Assembly (NCBI RefSeq): GCF_004208635.1
Contig: NZ_CP035806.1
Span: forward strand, 1,178,001 to 1,242,000
DNA from: Leucobacter triazinivorans
GTDB lineage: Bacteria > Actinomycetota > Actinomycetes > Actinomycetales > Microbacteriaceae
Length of the DNA: 64,000 nucleotides
Direction: 5' to 3'
The notes below the pieces were generated by a model, which ran no database searches, was not told the DNA's origin, and worked only from the letters and a program-made list of their open reading frames with translations. Both the position numbers and the translations under genes were made by a program. This document shows, piece by piece, positions 42,703-51,972 of this stretch (the stretch's first letter is position 1; each line of letters opens with the position of its first letter).

Positions 42703-44612
42703 GGTGCCGCCTCCCCGCGATCCAGACGCGGCGCACTCGTCGGCTCTGCACGCGACGGCTCTGCACGCGACGGCTCTGCTCGGAACGCATCGGGAACGGC
42801 TGCGCCGGCATCGCGCGATCCCTCACCCGGCGCCGCGGCATCCGGCGCGCCCGCGCCCGCGCCCGCCCCGGCATCCGGCCCGCCTGCGCCCGCACCCGGC
42901 TCTCCCGCACCCGGCGCGTCGGCCATCTGCACGCGCAGCACGACCGCCGCGAGCCGATCGAACAGTCCCTGCGCAGCGCCCAGTTCGATGCCGCGCATCT
43001 CGATGCGCACGGGCCCGAGCACCGTGTGCGCCTGCACCGAGGCGAGACCGAGCATGCGATGCACCAGGGGCCGTCGCAGCTGCACCGACTGCGCGCGCAC
43101 GATCGGCATGATCGTGAGCGACCGGGTCAGGGCGCCGCGACGCACGCGCATCGTGGCGTTCTGCGTCTCGGCGTCGGCGATCGTCGCGCCGGCGCGACGC
43201 CGGCCCCACCAGAGCACCCAGCCGGCGCGCGGTCCCGCCCCGAGGTACGCGTGGGCCCGGCCAGAGAGACCATCGCGCAGCTCGGCGAGGTCCCGCTCGT
43301 CGTCGCCGAGCCCGGGGAGCAGGGTCTCGAACACGCGCAGCACATCGGCTTCGACGCCCACCGGCAGCACCACGTTCTGCGTGCTGTTCTGCCCGCCCTG
43401 CGCCACCGAGTGCCCGGCCGTCGTGATCCGCATCTTCCACCAGCCGAGCGGGCGCCACAGCAGCGGCTGCCGCGCCTCCACGGCGTGGATGCGCCCGAAG
43501 GGGACGGACTCGGTCGCGGTCGCGGTGAGGCCCGATCCCGTGCGCACCGAGTCGCGCCCTCGGGAGAGGACGAAGTTGAAGCCCTTGTTGAACTGGCTGA
43601 AGGTGATGCCGACCATCACGATCAGCATCGGGATCACGCCGAGGATCAGCGCCGGCTCGAGCACGGCGCCGCCCACGATGATGCCGACCAGGATCAGGAC
43701 GGTGACCACCGATTCCCAGCTGAGCGCGATACTGCCCGTCAGTCGCCCCACGGGTACGCGCACGAGCGCGTGGGTCTCGGCGGCCTCCGGCGCGATATCG
43801 GCATCGGCGAAGTCCTGCGCCCGCTGCGCCAGCCGACCGCTCGCCTCGCCGTAGGCCCGACCCGCGAAGTCGACCGCGGCCGGCGCCGCGATGGGAGGTT
43901 CACCGCGCTTCGCCGCGGCGCGGCGGATGATCTGCTCCCGCACCAGCTTGGCGTCGCGGTGGCCGAGGAAGGAGAGTTCGACTTTGCCGCCCTGCCCGGC
44001 GGTGAGCACGTCGATCTTCGTGAGGCCCAGCGCCCGCGCCAGCAGCGAGCGCTGCAGATTGACGCCCTGGATGCGTTCCAGGGGCGCGCGCCGGTGTGAG
44101 CGGAAGAGCACTCCCCGCCGCGCCTCGACCGCATCCGAGGTGATGCGGTAGGTCGAGAATCGCCACGCGATCCACGAGAAGAAGACGATCAGCAGGATCG
44201 CGGCTGCGGCGATACCGAGCGCCAGGAGCGCGAGCCCCTCCTCGACCAGGTAGTCGACGAGGTCGATGAAGTCGCCTTCGCCGGATACGTCGATGTCGAC
44301 GCGATCGTCATCGCGCAGGAGGCCGCTGATGAAGAGCACCTCGACGAAACGATCGCGGAAGTTCGCGACGATGATGCCGGCGATCACCAGCAGCACGAGT
44401 CCGCCGCGCAGCAGCGGCGAGAGCGGGTGCAGCCGCCGCCACCCCTCGGCGTCGGCCGTCCCCGGCAGCGCCGCATCGCTCGTCCCCGGCAGCGCCGCGT
44501 CGCTCGTCCCCGGCAGCGCCGCATCGCTCGTCCCCGGCAGCGCCGCGTCGCTCGCCTCGGGATGCGGCGCGTCAGACGCCCCCGGGTGCTCTACGCCGTT
44601 GCGGTCGGTCAC
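42699..44612 (-). CDS. Multi-PH (bPH2) domain membrane protein, YdbT-like
   Basis: 637 residues from GTG 44612, overlapping the stop of the smaller PH protein. Membrane helices occur near 70-90, 120-145 and in a mid-protein pair. Three bPH2 domains are visible, each with the YRIT-like strand (FSTYRITSDAVEARRGVL, FVLSRGRDSVRTGSGLT, AETQNATMRVRRGAL). YdbS/YdbT pairs are linked to membrane stress or bacteriocin tolerance; the role here is unknown. Residues about 20-52 are four DAALPGTS repeats (24-bp DNA repeats). The 70-residue C-terminus is Gly/Ala/Pro-rich with AEPSR repeats. Confidence 0.8.
   Translation of the reverse strand: MTDRNGVEHPGASDAPHPEASDAALPGTSDAALPGTSDAALPGTSDAALPGTADAEGWRRLHPLSPLLRGGLVLLVIAGIIVANFRDRFVEVLFISGLLRDDDRVDIDVSGEGDFIDLVDYLVEEGLALLALGIAAAAILLIVFFSWIAWRFSTYRITSDAVEARRGVLFRSHRRAPLERIQGVNLQRSLLARALGLTKIDVLTAGQGGKVELSFLGHRDAKLVREQIIRRAAAKRGEPPIAAPAAVDFAGRAYGEASGRLAQRAQDFADADIAPEAAETHALVRVPVGRLTGSIALSWESVVTVLILVGIIVGGAVLEPALILGVIPMLIVMVGITFSQFNKGFNFVLSRGRDSVRTGSGLTATATESVPFGRIHAVEARQPLLWRPLGWWKMRITTAGHSVAQGGQNSTQNVVLPVGVEADVLRVFETLLPGLGDDERDLAELRDGLSGRAHAYLGAGPRAGWVLWWGRRRAGATIADAETQNATMRVRRGALTRSLTIMPIVRAQSVQLRRPLVHRMLGLASVQAHTVLGPVRIEMRGIELGAAQGLFDRLAAVVLRVQMADAPGAGEPGAGAGGPDAGAGAGAGAPDAAAPGEGSRDAGAAVPDAFRAEPSRAEPSRAEPTSAPRLDRGEAAP
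44458..44553. repeat. Four 24-bp tandem repeats in the PH-domain gene
   Basis: Units 44458-44481, 44482-44505, 44506-44529, 44530-44553 alternate one base (CGCATCG/CGCGTCG) and encode the octapeptide DAALPGTS on the minus strand. Confidence 0.95.
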
Positions 44613-45160
44613 AGACCCGACCTCCGGGTCTCCGCGAGTTCGACCAGGCGATCCCGCAGCTGCTCGGCCTCGTCGAAGCGCAGTCCCGGCAGATGCACTC
44701 CGGTGGCCGCCGAGGCGGTCACGAACTTCAGGGTGGCGAGGCCGAGGGCGCGCAGCAGCGGCCCCCGGGTCACGTCGACGAGCTGCAGACGCCCGTAGGG
44801 CACCGCGATGACCCGCTCGAACAGGATCCCGCGCCGGAACAGCAGATCGTCCTCGCGCAGGATGTAGCCGATGGCGCGCACGCGGCGGAAGGCGAGAAGC
44901 GCATTCACGAGGAGCAGCGCGATCACGGTGGGCAGCACGATGTAGGGAATCGGCGGCACATCCGAGCCCCCGACCACGGCCACGATCACGAGGGCCGCCG
45001 CGACAGCGAGCACCAGCAGCATGTTGAGGCCCAGATCCGCCCACGCGTACGACGGGGACACGCGCTGCCACTCCGCGCCGTTCGTCGGCCACGCGGCAGC
45101 CGCCGCGCCGTTCGTGTCGGCGGGCGGTGCATCCTGATGCTCGGTCGCTTCCTCGTTCAC
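44609..45160 (-). CDS. PH (bPH2) domain membrane protein, YdbS-like
   Basis: 183 residues, GTG start. After a 35-residue hydrophilic lead come two membrane helices (LGLNMLLVLAVAAALVIVAVVGG and YIVLPTVIALLLVNALLAF) and one bPH2 domain (IGYILREDDLLFRRGILFERVIAVPYGRLQLVDVTRGPLLRALGLATL). It is the first subunit of the YdbS/YdbT-like pair, overlapping the next gene in GTGA. Position between folK/DUF3180 and DUF2520 is typical of the actinobacterial block. Confidence 0.85.
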   Translation of the reverse strand: MNEEATEHQDAPPADTNGAAAAAWPTNGAEWQRVSPSYAWADLGLNMLLVLAVAAALVIVAVVGGSDVPPIPYIVLPTVIALLLVNALLAFRRVRAIGYILREDDLLFRRGILFERVIAVPYGRLQLVDVTRGPLLRALGLATLKFVTASAATGVHLPGLRFDEAEQLRDRLVELAETRRSGL

Positions 45161-45262
45161 GTCTCCCAGCCTAGGCCCACCCTCCGACGAAGCGCCCGAT
45201 CCGGACCGGTCGAGACGCGTTTCCCGGTCGCGTCCCGTGCGGGCCGGCCGCCCTGCACGGCT

Positions 45263-45775
45263 TCAAGGCCTGCGGAATGCGGCTTGATCCGCAGGGCCGG
45301 GCTCGGGATCCGTCCCGGTGTCCTCGGCATCGTCGCCCGGTGGCACCCGGCAGCAGCGCTCGGCGTACACCGCACAGCCGATGAGCACCGCGCCGGCGAG
45401 CAGCACGAGCAGCATGGGGAGCCAGGTCTGCGGCGGGGCCGGCACCGAGCGCCCGAGTACCGCGATCGCGAGTCCGCCGCCGAATCCGCCGAGCGCCGCC
45501 CCCACGAGCTGTCCCGCTCGCGCGGCGGCGAGCAGCCGCACCGCTTGAAACGGGTTGACCGCGCCCGGGCCGCGCCGCAGTGCCCGACGCAGGCGGATCC
45601 CGAACACCAGCAGCACCACCGCGATCAGCGCCAGTGACGCCGGCAGCGAGAACGGCGGCACCAGGGGCGGCGAGCCGCGGTTCGAGAGCGCGATCTGCAC
45701 CAGCACGCCCAGCACCGCGCCACCGATCCCGACGACCAGCGTGAGCAGCGGACTGCTGCGCTCAATCCTGCGCAT
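45263..45775 (-). CDS. DUF3180 membrane protein
   Basis: 170 residues, four membrane helices (about 9-30, 40-60, 85-108, 118-138). The DUF3180 core (LVVGIGGAVLGVLVQ, NPFQAVRLLAAARAGQLVGAALGGFGGG) is clear; NPFxAVRxxxLAxA is a hallmark of the family, which is restricted to actinobacteria and nearly always follows folK. Its ATG overlaps the folK stop by 14 bases. Function unknown. The hydrophilic tail after residue 140 is acidic. Confidence 0.85.
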   Translation of the reverse strand: MRRIERSSPLLTLVVGIGGAVLGVLVQIALSNRGSPPLVPPFSLPASLALIAVVLLVFGIRLRRALRRGPGAVNPFQAVRLLAAARAGQLVGAALGGFGGGLAIAVLGRSVPAPPQTWLPMLLVLLAGAVLIGCAVYAERCCRVPPGDDAEDTGTDPEPGPADQAAFRRP

Positions 45776-46283
45776 CTGCGTGCTCCTCGAACGGCCGGGT
45801 CGTATCCCCCAGACGGCTCAGCAGCACGGCCACCCGCCCGTGTCCCATGAGCACGGCATCGGGATCGAGGTCGAGCCACGGGGACAGCACGAAGTCGCGC
45901 TCGTGGGCGCGCGGATGCGGCACAACGAGGCGCTCGTCGTGGATCGCCCGGCCGCCGTAGAGGATCAGATCGATGTCGAGGGTGCGGTCGCCCCAGCGCG
46001 CGTCGCGCACCCGGCCGTGCTCGCCCTCGATGCGCTGCATCAGGTCGAGCAGTTCGTGGGGCGACAGCGAGGTCTGCGCCGCAGCGACGCCGTTGAGGTA
46101 GCGCGGGGCGTCGGGATCGGGGCCGGACTCGGTGAGCGCGATCGTCTCCCGCAGCGACGACGCGGCGAAGCCCCGGATCCCCGGAGCCTCGGCGAGTTCG
46201 CGCTGGGCCGAGCGGATCGTCTCGCCGCGGTCGCCCAGGTTGGCGCCGAAGGCGAAGAGCACGGGGACGATCTGGGCGGTCAT
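45762..46283 (-). CDS. folK: 2-amino-4-hydroxy-6-hydroxymethyldihydropteridine diphosphokinase
   Basis: 173 residues from ATG 46283, overlapping the stop of the FolP-FolB gene (ATGA). HPPK motifs are complete: FAFGANLGDRGETI, YLNGVAAAQTSLSP, LLDLMQRIEGEHGRVRDARWGDRTLDIDLILYGG and VVPHPRAHERDFVL. It transfers pyrophosphate from ATP to 6-hydroxymethyl-7,8-dihydropterin, the step between FolB and FolP. It is translated directly after the fused protein, so three successive folate activities come from two coupled genes. Confidence 0.94.
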   Translation of the reverse strand: MTAQIVPVLFAFGANLGDRGETIRSAQRELAEAPGIRGFAASSLRETIALTESGPDPDAPRYLNGVAAAQTSLSPHELLDLMQRIEGEHGRVRDARWGDRTLDIDLILYGGRAIHDERLVVPHPRAHERDFVLSPWLDLDPDAVLMGHGRVAVLLSRLGDTTRPFEEHADAQD

Positions 46284-48100
46284 CGGGCCTCCTCGGTGTC
46301 GTCGATGTCTCCAGGGCTCGGTGTTTCGTCGGGGTGGATCCTGCGACTGCGGGCTCCGCCCTCCGCGCAGGATGACAAGGAAGGAAGCGACGCTCCGCCC
46401 TCCGCGCAGGATGACAAGGAAGGGGGCGACGCTCCGCCCTCCGCGCAGGATGACAAGGAAGGGGGCGACGCTCCGCCCTCCGCGCAGGATGACAAGGAAG
46501 GGGGCGACGCTCCGCCCTCCGCGCAGGATGACGAGGAAGGGGGCGACGCTCCGCCCTCCGCGCAGGATGACGAGGAAGGGCGCGACGCGGACGCGGATGG
46601 CGGGTCGCCGACAGCGCACGACCCGGCTGTCCGCGCGTGCCGCACGACGGTCACCGAGACGTCCGAGAAAGCCGCCTCGATCGGTGCGTCCGGCTTGTGC
46701 ACCGTAACCTCCGCACTGCGCACACCATCGAATTCGAGCGCCACCGCGGCCACGCGCTCGGCCACGGTCTCGATGAGGTCGACGGGATCCCGCTCCACAG
46801 CGGCGACGACGGCCGCGGCGAGTTCTCCGTAGTGCACGGTGCGCGCGAGCTCGTCGCCCGCCGCGGCGCCGCGGAGGTCGACCTCGACCGCGACGTCGAT
46901 GACGAAGCGCTGGCCGCGCTCGCGCTCGAAGTCGAATACGCCGTGGTGCGCGAAGATCTCGACGCCCGTGAGCGTGATGCGGTCGCACGGCAGCCCGCCG
47001 TGCGCGGTGGGGGTCGCAGCGTCTGCGGGGCATGGATCCTGCGACTCCTTCGTCGCGCAGGATGACGGAGCGGGCATCGCGCAGGATGACGGAGCGGGCA
47101 TCGCGCAGGATGACGGAGCGGGCATCGCGCTGGACGACGGAGCGGGCATCGCGCAGGATGACGGAGCGGGCATCGCGCTGGACGACGGAGCGGGGGTCGC
47201 AGAGAGCCGATGCGTCCCCCTCTGGAATCTGCGCGCCACGGCGAGCGCCTGCACCGTGCCCGGGACGTCGTGCACGCGCACCCCCCACGCACCGGCGCGC
47301 GCCGCGAGTGCGCTCGTCACCGACGTTGCGAGGTCGCGCTCGTGGCCCCCGGCAGTTGAGCCGACAGCCCGTGCGGGCACCGGGAGATCCACGAGCGCGT
47401 CTGCGATCATGCGTTTGCGGGAGGCGCCGATGAGCACGGGATACCCGAGCGCGAGCAGTTCGTCGAGCCGCGCGAGCAGCGACCAGCTCTGGTCGCCCGT
47501 CTTGTCGAATCCGAGGCCGGGGTCGAGCAGGATATGTGCGAGGTCGACCCCCGCGGCGCGCGCCGCGGCCGCTCGCGTCTCGAGCGCGTCGCGCACCTCG
47601 ACGACGACGTCGTCGTAGTCGGAGCGCCGCTGCGCCGGGTCGGGTACGCCCCGCCAGTGCCCCGCGATGAAGCGGACGCCACGCGCTCGGCTCGCGTCGG
47701 CCGCCACCCGCAGCATTTCTGGGTCGTGCGCGCCGCCCGAGACGTCGTTGATGTACCGGGCCCCGGCCGCGACTGCGGCGGCGGCGGTGCCTGCGTGGAT
47801 CGTATCGATCGATACGGCGATGCCGCGACCGGCCAACTCCTCGACGACGCAGATCACCCGTCGCTGTTCCTCGCGCTCGGAGACCGGTTGCGCGCCGGGA
47901 CGTGTCGACTCGCCTCCGACGTCCACGACGTCGGCGCCCTGCGCGACGAGCTCGATACCGCGCGCGATCGCGCGCTCCGCGGTGTCGAATCGGCCGCCGT
48001 CGCTGAAGGAGTCGGGCGTCACGTTGAGCACACCCATCACCGTGCAGTCTCCTCGCCGGTGCAGGGCCGGGGTAGCTGCGGTGGCCCGGGCGTCACGCAC
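46280..48100 (-). CDS. FolP-FolB fusion: dihydropteroate synthase joined to dihydroneopterin aldolase by a repeat-encoded linker
   Basis: One uninterrupted frame of 606 codons. Residues about 15-295 are DHPS (MGVLNVTPDSFSDGG, GGESTRPGA, RYINDVSGG, IGASRKRM). Residues about 301-349 are six octapeptide repeats (AMPAPSSC type) from 24-bp DNA units. Residues about 372-490 are DHNA aldolase (ITLTGVEIFAHHGVFDFERERGQRF, HYGELAAAV). Residues about 505-582 are six 13-residue repeats (SSCAEGGASPPSL) from 39-bp units. FolP and FolB are normally separate proteins. No start codon lies in frame right before the FolB domain, but each linker repeat carries an in-frame ATG that could initiate a separate FolB. 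GTG 48100 overlaps the folE end by 8 bases. Confidence 0.85.
   Translation of the reverse strand: MRDARATAATPALHRRGDCTVMGVLNVTPDSFSDGGRFDTAERAIARGIELVAQGADVVDVGGESTRPGAQPVSEREEQRRVICVVEELAGRGIAVSIDTIHAGTAAAAVAAGARYINDVSGGAHDPEMLRVAADASRARGVRFIAGHWRGVPDPAQRRSDYDDVVVEVRDALETRAAAARAAGVDLAHILLDPGLGFDKTGDQSWSLLARLDELLALGYPVLIGASRKRMIADALVDLPVPARAVGSTAGGHERDLATSVTSALAARAGAWGVRVHDVPGTVQALAVARRFQRGTHRLSATPAPSSSAMPAPSSCAMPAPSSSAMPAPSSCAMPAPSSCAMPAPSSCATKESQDPCPADAATPTAHGGLPCDRITLTGVEIFAHHGVFDFERERGQRFVIDVAVEVDLRGAAAGDELARTVHYGELAAAVVAAVERDPVDLIETVAERVAAVALEFDGVRSAEVTVHKPDAPIEAAFSDVSVTVVRHARTAGSCAVGDPPSASASRPSSSSCAEGGASPPSSSSCAEGGASPPSLSSCAEGGASPPSLSSCAEGGASPPSLSSCAEGGASLPSLSSCAEGGARSRRIHPDETPSPGDIDDTEEAR
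46354..46587. repeat. Six 39-bp tandem repeats with GCGCAGGATGAC core (FolB tail)
   Basis: Units start at 46354, 46393, 46432, 46471, 46510 and 46549; they differ by one to three bases. Each contains CCGCGCAGGATGAC, the same core as the intergenic dispersed repeat. A partial copy (GGATCCTGCGACTGCGGG, about 46337-46354) adjoins the stop codon side. Confidence 0.97.
47055..47198. repeat. Six 24-bp tandem repeats with GCGCAGGATGAC core (FolP-FolB linker)
   Basis: Units 47055, 47079, 47103, 47127, 47151 and 47175; copies 4 and 6 share the variant GCGCTGGACGAC. The block is preceded at 47033-47054 by GGATCCTGCGACTCC TTCGTC, the same flank that adjoins this core in the intergenic copy at 61940. 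Confidence 0.97.
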
Positions 48101-48689
48101 GATCGGTTGTCCGCTCGATCTCGCCGCCGAGCAGCGCGAACACTCCCGCCTGCTGGGTCGGCTCGCTGAGAGCGCCCCGCGACGCCACGGTCACCGCGAG
48201 CGCCTCGGTCTGGCGCACGCCGCGATCGGCAACGCATCCGTGGCTCGCTTCCAGCACCACGAGCACCCCGCGGGGCGCGAGCCCGTCGTCGATCGTCTGC
48301 GCGATCTGCTCGCCGAGGCGCTCCTGCACCTGCGGCCGCGCGGCGAGGGCCTCGACGACACGCGGGATCGCGCTGAGCCCTACCACGCGGGCGTCGGGCA
48401 GATACGCCACGTGCGCGCGACCGCGGAACGGCAGGAGGTGGTGCTCGCACATCGAGCGCAACGCGATATCGCGCACCAGTACGAGTTCACCCGTGTCGGA
48501 TCCCACGGGCACGGCGTCCGAGAGGAGGCGCCCGGCATCCTGGCCCACGCCCGAGAAGAACTCCGCGTACGCCTCGGCGACCCGGAACGGGGTGCTGCCG
48601 AGCTCGGGGCTGTCGGGATCCGAACCGATCGCGCTCAGCAGCTCGCGCACCGCCGCTGCGATCCGCTCGCGATCAACGGTGTCTCCCAT
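48093..48689 (-). CDS. folE: GTP cyclohydrolase I
   Basis: 198 residues from ATG 48689, 4 bases past the ftsH stop. Zinc ligands and catalytic residues are in SMCEHHLLPFRGRAHVAYLPD and SHGCVADRGVRQTEALAV; RVVGLSAIPRVVEALAARPQVQERLGEQIAQTI is the GTP-binding helix. It makes dihydroneopterin triphosphate, the first folate step. In the family consensus the zinc segment usually reads HGCMxxRG; here Met is Val, a tolerated change. It is the first of the coupled folE, folP-folB, folK series. Confidence 0.95.
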   Translation of the reverse strand: MGDTVDRERIAAAVRELLSAIGSDPDSPELGSTPFRVAEAYAEFFSGVGQDAGRLLSDAVPVGSDTGELVLVRDIALRSMCEHHLLPFRGRAHVAYLPDARVVGLSAIPRVVEALAARPQVQERLGEQIAQTIDDGLAPRGVLVVLEASHGCVADRGVRQTEALAVTVASRGALSEPTQQAGVFALLGGEIERTTDRA

Positions 48690-48693
48690 GCGG

Positions 48694-50964
48694 TTACCGG
48701 CTGTCGTCGCGGTCGTCGGCGTCGCGCACACCCAGGTTGCGTGGGGGCCGGCTCGTCTCGCCCGGGGCGAGCGGCGGCGTCTCCGGCGGGACCTGCGCCG
48801 ACGGCTCGGCCGGGGCGCCGTGCTGCTCGGGGGTCGGCTCGGTCGCGGCGGGACCGTCCGCGGCATCCGCACCTCGGGATCCGGGCACCCCTGCGGGGTC
48901 CGCGGCGGCAGAGTCGGACGAGACGTCCGAGACGTTCCCGGCGCTCGCGGTCTGCGGGTCTCCGTCTGCGACCGAGACGTTGTCGGTGCGCACATCGGCG
49001 GGCACCTCGATGGGCGGTCGATCCGACACCGGACGATCATCGTGCGACAGCCACGTGGACCGCCTGGGGAGCTTCTGCACGTCGCGGAAGATCTCGGCGA
49101 TCTGGATGTGATCCAGCGTCTCCTTCTCGAGGAGCTCGCGCGCGAGCGCGTCGAGGATGTCTCGGTTCTTGACGAGCACCTCGTAGGCCTCGTTGTGGGC
49201 CTGCTCGAGCAGGGCGCGCACCTCGACGTCGATCGTCTCGGCGATGCCCTCGGAGTAGTCGCGGCTCTGGCCGAACTCGCCGAGGAACGCGCCGGGCTGC
49301 GCCTGCCCGAGCTTGACCGGGCCGACCGTGGCCGACATGCCGTACTCGGTGACCATCTTGCGCGCGGTGCCGGTGGCCTTCTCGATGTCGTTGCCCGCGC
49401 CGGTGGTGGGGTCGTGGAACACGAGCTCCTCGGCCACACGCCCGCCGAGCGCGTAGGCGAGCTGATCCTGCAGCTCGTTGCGCGTCACCGAGTACTTGTC
49501 CTCCAACGGAATGACCATCGTGTACCCGAGCGCGCGGCCCCGCGGCAGGATCGTGATCTTGGTCACGGGGTCAGTGTGGTTCAGCCCGGCCGCCACGAGC
49601 GCGTGGCCGCCCTCGTGATAGGCCGTGATGAGCTTCTCCTGGTCTTTCATCACGCGGGTGCGGCGCTGCGGGCCGGCGATCACGCGGTCGATGGCCTCGT
49701 CGAGCGCTCGATTGTCGATGAGCTGCGCGTTCGAGCGGGCCGTGAGCAGCGCCGCCTCGTTGAGCACGTTGGCCAAGTCGGCGCCCGAGAACCCGGGGGT
49801 CTTCCGGGCGACGACGTCGAGATCCACGTTCTTGGAGAGCGGCTTGCCCTTGGCGTGCACCTGCAGGATCTTGAGACGCCCCGGCATGTCGGGGGCGTCG
49901 ACCCCGATCTGCCGGTCGAAGCGCCCGGGGCGCAGCAGTGCCGGGTCGAGCATGTCCGGCCGGTTCGTGGCCGCGATCATGATCACGTTGGTCTTGGGAT
50001 CGAAGCCGTCCATCTCGACGAGCAGCTGGTTGAGCGTCTGCTCCCGCTCGTCGTGGCCGCCGCCCATTCCCTGCCCGCGACGCTGACCGACGGCGTCGAT
50101 CTCATCGACGAAGATGATGGCGGGCGCGTTGGCCTTCGCCTCCTTGAAGAGGTCGCGCACGCGGCTGGCACCGACGCCGACGAACATCTCGACGAAGTCG
50201 GATCCCGAGATCGAGTAGAACGGCACGCCGGCCTCACCCGCGACGGCACGGGCGAGCAGCGTCTTGCCCGTTCCGGGAGGGCCGTAGAGCAGCACGCCCT
50301 TCGGGATCCGCGCTCCCACGGCCTGGAACCGAGAGGCGTCTTGCAGGAAGTCCTTGATCTCGTGCAGCTCTTCCACCGCCTCGTCGGCGCCGGCGACGTC
50401 GGCGAAGGTGACCTGCGGCATGTCCTTCGACACGAGCTTGGCCTTGTTCTTGCCGAACTGCATGACGCCGCGGCCGCCGCCCTGCATCGAGGAGAGCATC
50501 CACCACAGCAGCAGGCCGATGAGCAGCAGCGGCAGCAGGAACCCGAGCAGCGACCACAGCGGGTTGGGCTGCGGCACCTTGTCCGTGAACCCGTCCTCGA
50601 GCTCGGCCTCGTTGACCGCGTGCACCACGTCCTCGCCGCGCTGCGAGACGTAGTAGAAGAACACCTGGTCGGTGCCGGTCTCCTTATCGGCCTCGGTCAG
50701 CGTCAGGTTGACGCGCTGATCGCCGTCGATGATCTCGACGGCCTGGGCCTTGCCCGAGGTGATCAGCTCCATGCCCTGCTCGGTCGGCACCTCGCGGGTG
50801 TTGCCGCCCGAGAGCAACGACCATCCCAGCAGCACGATCAGCGGTGCGAGGATCAGATAGAGCATCGGACCGCGGAACAGCTTTCTGCTCTTCGACGTGC
50901 TCTTCGTTGAATTCTCTGCCAAGTCGGGGCCTTTCGAGACGGGCGTGCCTGGGCGTTTCGGCAT
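48694..50964 (-). CDS. ftsH: ATP-dependent zinc metalloprotease FtsH
   Basis: 756 residues from ATG 50964. Two membrane helices (about 34-53 and 137-158) flank an extracytoplasmic domain. The AAA domain has Walker A GPPGTGKT and the [25 protein letters not shown], and the protease has the zinc motif HEGGH. It degrades membrane and regulatory proteins. Start choice: ATG 50964 lies 8 bases past a possible -10 (TACGCT), suggesting a leaderless message, whereas TTG 50922 has a GAAAGG ribosome binding site and a family-like N-terminus. The last 120 residues are a disordered Pro/Asp/Ala tail. It opens the folate cluster. Confidence 0.94.
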   Translation of the reverse strand: MPKRPGTPVSKGPDLAENSTKSTSKSRKLFRGPMLYLILAPLIVLLGWSLLSGGNTREVPTEQGMELITSGKAQAVEIIDGDQRVNLTLTEADKETGTDQVFFYYVSQRGEDVVHAVNEAELEDGFTDKVPQPNPLWSLLGFLLPLLLIGLLLWWMLSSMQGGGRGVMQFGKNKAKLVSKDMPQVTFADVAGADEAVEELHEIKDFLQDASRFQAVGARIPKGVLLYGPPGTGKTLLARAVAGEAGVPFYSISGSDFVEMFVGVGASRVRDLFKEAKANAPAIIFVDEIDAVGQRRGQGMGGGHDEREQTLNQLLVEMDGFDPKTNVIMIAATNRPDMLDPALLRPGRFDRQIGVDAPDMPGRLKILQVHAKGKPLSKNVDLDVVARKTPGFSGADLANVLNEAALLTARSNAQLIDNRALDEAIDRVIAGPQRRTRVMKDQEKLITAYHEGGHALVAAGLNHTDPVTKITILPRGRALGYTMVIPLEDKYSVTRNELQDQLAYALGGRVAEELVFHDPTTGAGNDIEKATGTARKMVTEYGMSATVGPVKLGQAQPGAFLGEFGQSRDYSEGIAETIDVEVRALLEQAHNEAYEVLVKNRDILDALARELLEKETLDHIQIAEIFRDVQKLPRRSTWLSHDDRPVSDRPPIEVPADVRTDNVSVADGDPQTASAGNVSDVSSDSAAADPAGVPGSRGADAADGPAATEPTPEQHGAPAEPSAQVPPETPPLAPGETSRPPRNLGVRDADDRDDSR

Positions 50965-51071
50965 CTGCAGCAAGCGTAGCCAATGCCACCGACAAAGCAG
51001 CTGCGTGTGCGCCGAGGGCGAAACCTCCGCCGCGAGCGCGCGGCGAGGCGGAGGGTGCGCCGCGACGCTGG

Positions 51072-51170
51072 GGTGCTGCGGTGCCGACGGTGCCGACGCG
51101 TTGTACTGCGGTGCTGCGGCGCCGTCGGTGCTGCGGTGCAGACGGTGCTGCGGTGCCGACGGTGCTGCGG
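51072..51170. repeat. 17-bp repeats between hpt and ftsH
   Basis: GGTGCTGCGGTGCCGAC-type units at 51072, 51127-51143, 51144-51160 and a partial at 51161, with degenerate copies between. Intergenic (50965-51243), upstream of ftsH on the minus strand; the remaining bases show no gene. Confidence 0.85.
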
Positions 51171-51243
51171 ATCCTGCGCGTCACCGGTGCGCGCCTCGGG
51201 ATCGCGAGATCCTGCCGGGCGCAGCAGAGGTGCAGCGCGCCGA

Positions 51244-51804
51244 CTACCCGTCGTCCGAGTACACGTGCGGTGCGAGTACGGCGACGTCTCGCAGATTGCG
51301 GTAGTTCTCCGCATAGTCGAGCCCGTAGCCCACGACGAACTCGACGGGGATGTCGAAGCCGACATATGCGACGTCGACCTGCACCTTGAGCGCCTCCGGC
51401 TTGCGCAGCATGGTGCAGATGCGCACCGACCTGGCGCCTCGGCTCTCGAGATTCTCCTTGAGCCAGTGCAGCGTCAGCCCGGAGTCGATGATGTCCTCGA
51501 CGATCAGCACGTCGCGGCCAGTGATGTCGGCATCGAGATCCTTGAGGATCTTGACCACGCCGCTCGACTTCGTGCCCGCACCGTAGGACGACACCGCCAT
51601 CCAGTCCATCTGCGCGTGGAATCGCAGCTCCCGAGCCAAGTCGGCCATCACCATGACCGCGCCCTTGAGCACGCCGACGAGCAGCGGGGGCTCGTCGGCG
51701 TAGTCAGCCTCGATCTCGCGGGCCATCTCGGCGAGCCGAGCATGCAACTCGGATTCGGTGTGCAGTATCGCGGAGAGGTCGTCCCCCAGGTGTTTCGCGT
51801 CCAT
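51244..51804 (-). CDS. hpt: Hypoxanthine phosphoribosyltransferase
   Basis: 186 residues from ATG 51804. PRPP-binding loop VLIVEDIIDSGLTLHWLKENL, pyrophosphate loop LLVGVLKGAVMVMADLAREL and C-terminal DIPVEFVVGYGLDYAENYRNL are complete. It salvages hypoxanthine and guanine to IMP and GMP. It sits between tilS and ftsH exactly as in many Gram-positive genomes. A 305-bp gap with a long palindrome separates it from tilS, so it may have its own promoter. Confidence 0.95.
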   Translation of the reverse strand: MDAKHLGDDLSAILHTESELHARLAEMAREIEADYADEPPLLVGVLKGAVMVMADLARELRFHAQMDWMAVSSYGAGTKSSGVVKILKDLDADITGRDVLIVEDIIDSGLTLHWLKENLESRGARSVRICTMLRKPEALKVQVDVAYVGFDIPVEFVVGYGLDYAENYRNLRDVAVLAPHVYSDDG

Positions 51805-51911
51805 GCACACCATTCTTCCACTGCTCGAGGTGCTGCGGCGAACGACGGCCTCCGCACGGTTCCGGAGGGAGAGACCGCGGCGAGCCCACGCCGAGCCCGC
51901 GCCGAATGCCC

Positions 51912-51972
51912 AAGTGGGAGTCGCGTTCTGCCGCATACGTCTCGCGGATGCGGCAGAAGGCGACTCCCACTT
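51912..51972. repeat. 61-bp near-perfect palindrome between tilS and hpt
   Basis: Left arm 51912-51936 and right arm 51948-51972 pair over 24 of 25 bases (outer stem AAGTGGGAGTCGC, one G/G mismatch, inner stem TTCTGCCGCAT) around an 11-base loop. It could terminate tilS or regulate hpt. The remainder of 51805-52109 is G-rich repeats of GGTCGCGGGCGGGGC type (about 51975-52090), no gene. Confidence 0.85.

Noticed and set aside
47055..47198. Repeat arrays as a CRISPR locus
   Set aside because: The units are contiguous, with no unique spacers, and the array lies within a reading frame. No cas gene is present.
45762..47288. Long upstream extension of the folK frame (508 codons)
   Set aside because: Residues before MTAQIVPVLFAFGAN are the FolB region and repeats read in another frame. 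ATG 46283 with the ATGA overlap is the natural start.
48690..49439. Upstream extension of the folE frame into ftsH
   Set aside because: Arg/Ser-rich out-of-frame translation of ftsH. The GTP cyclohydrolase I sequence begins at ATG 48689.
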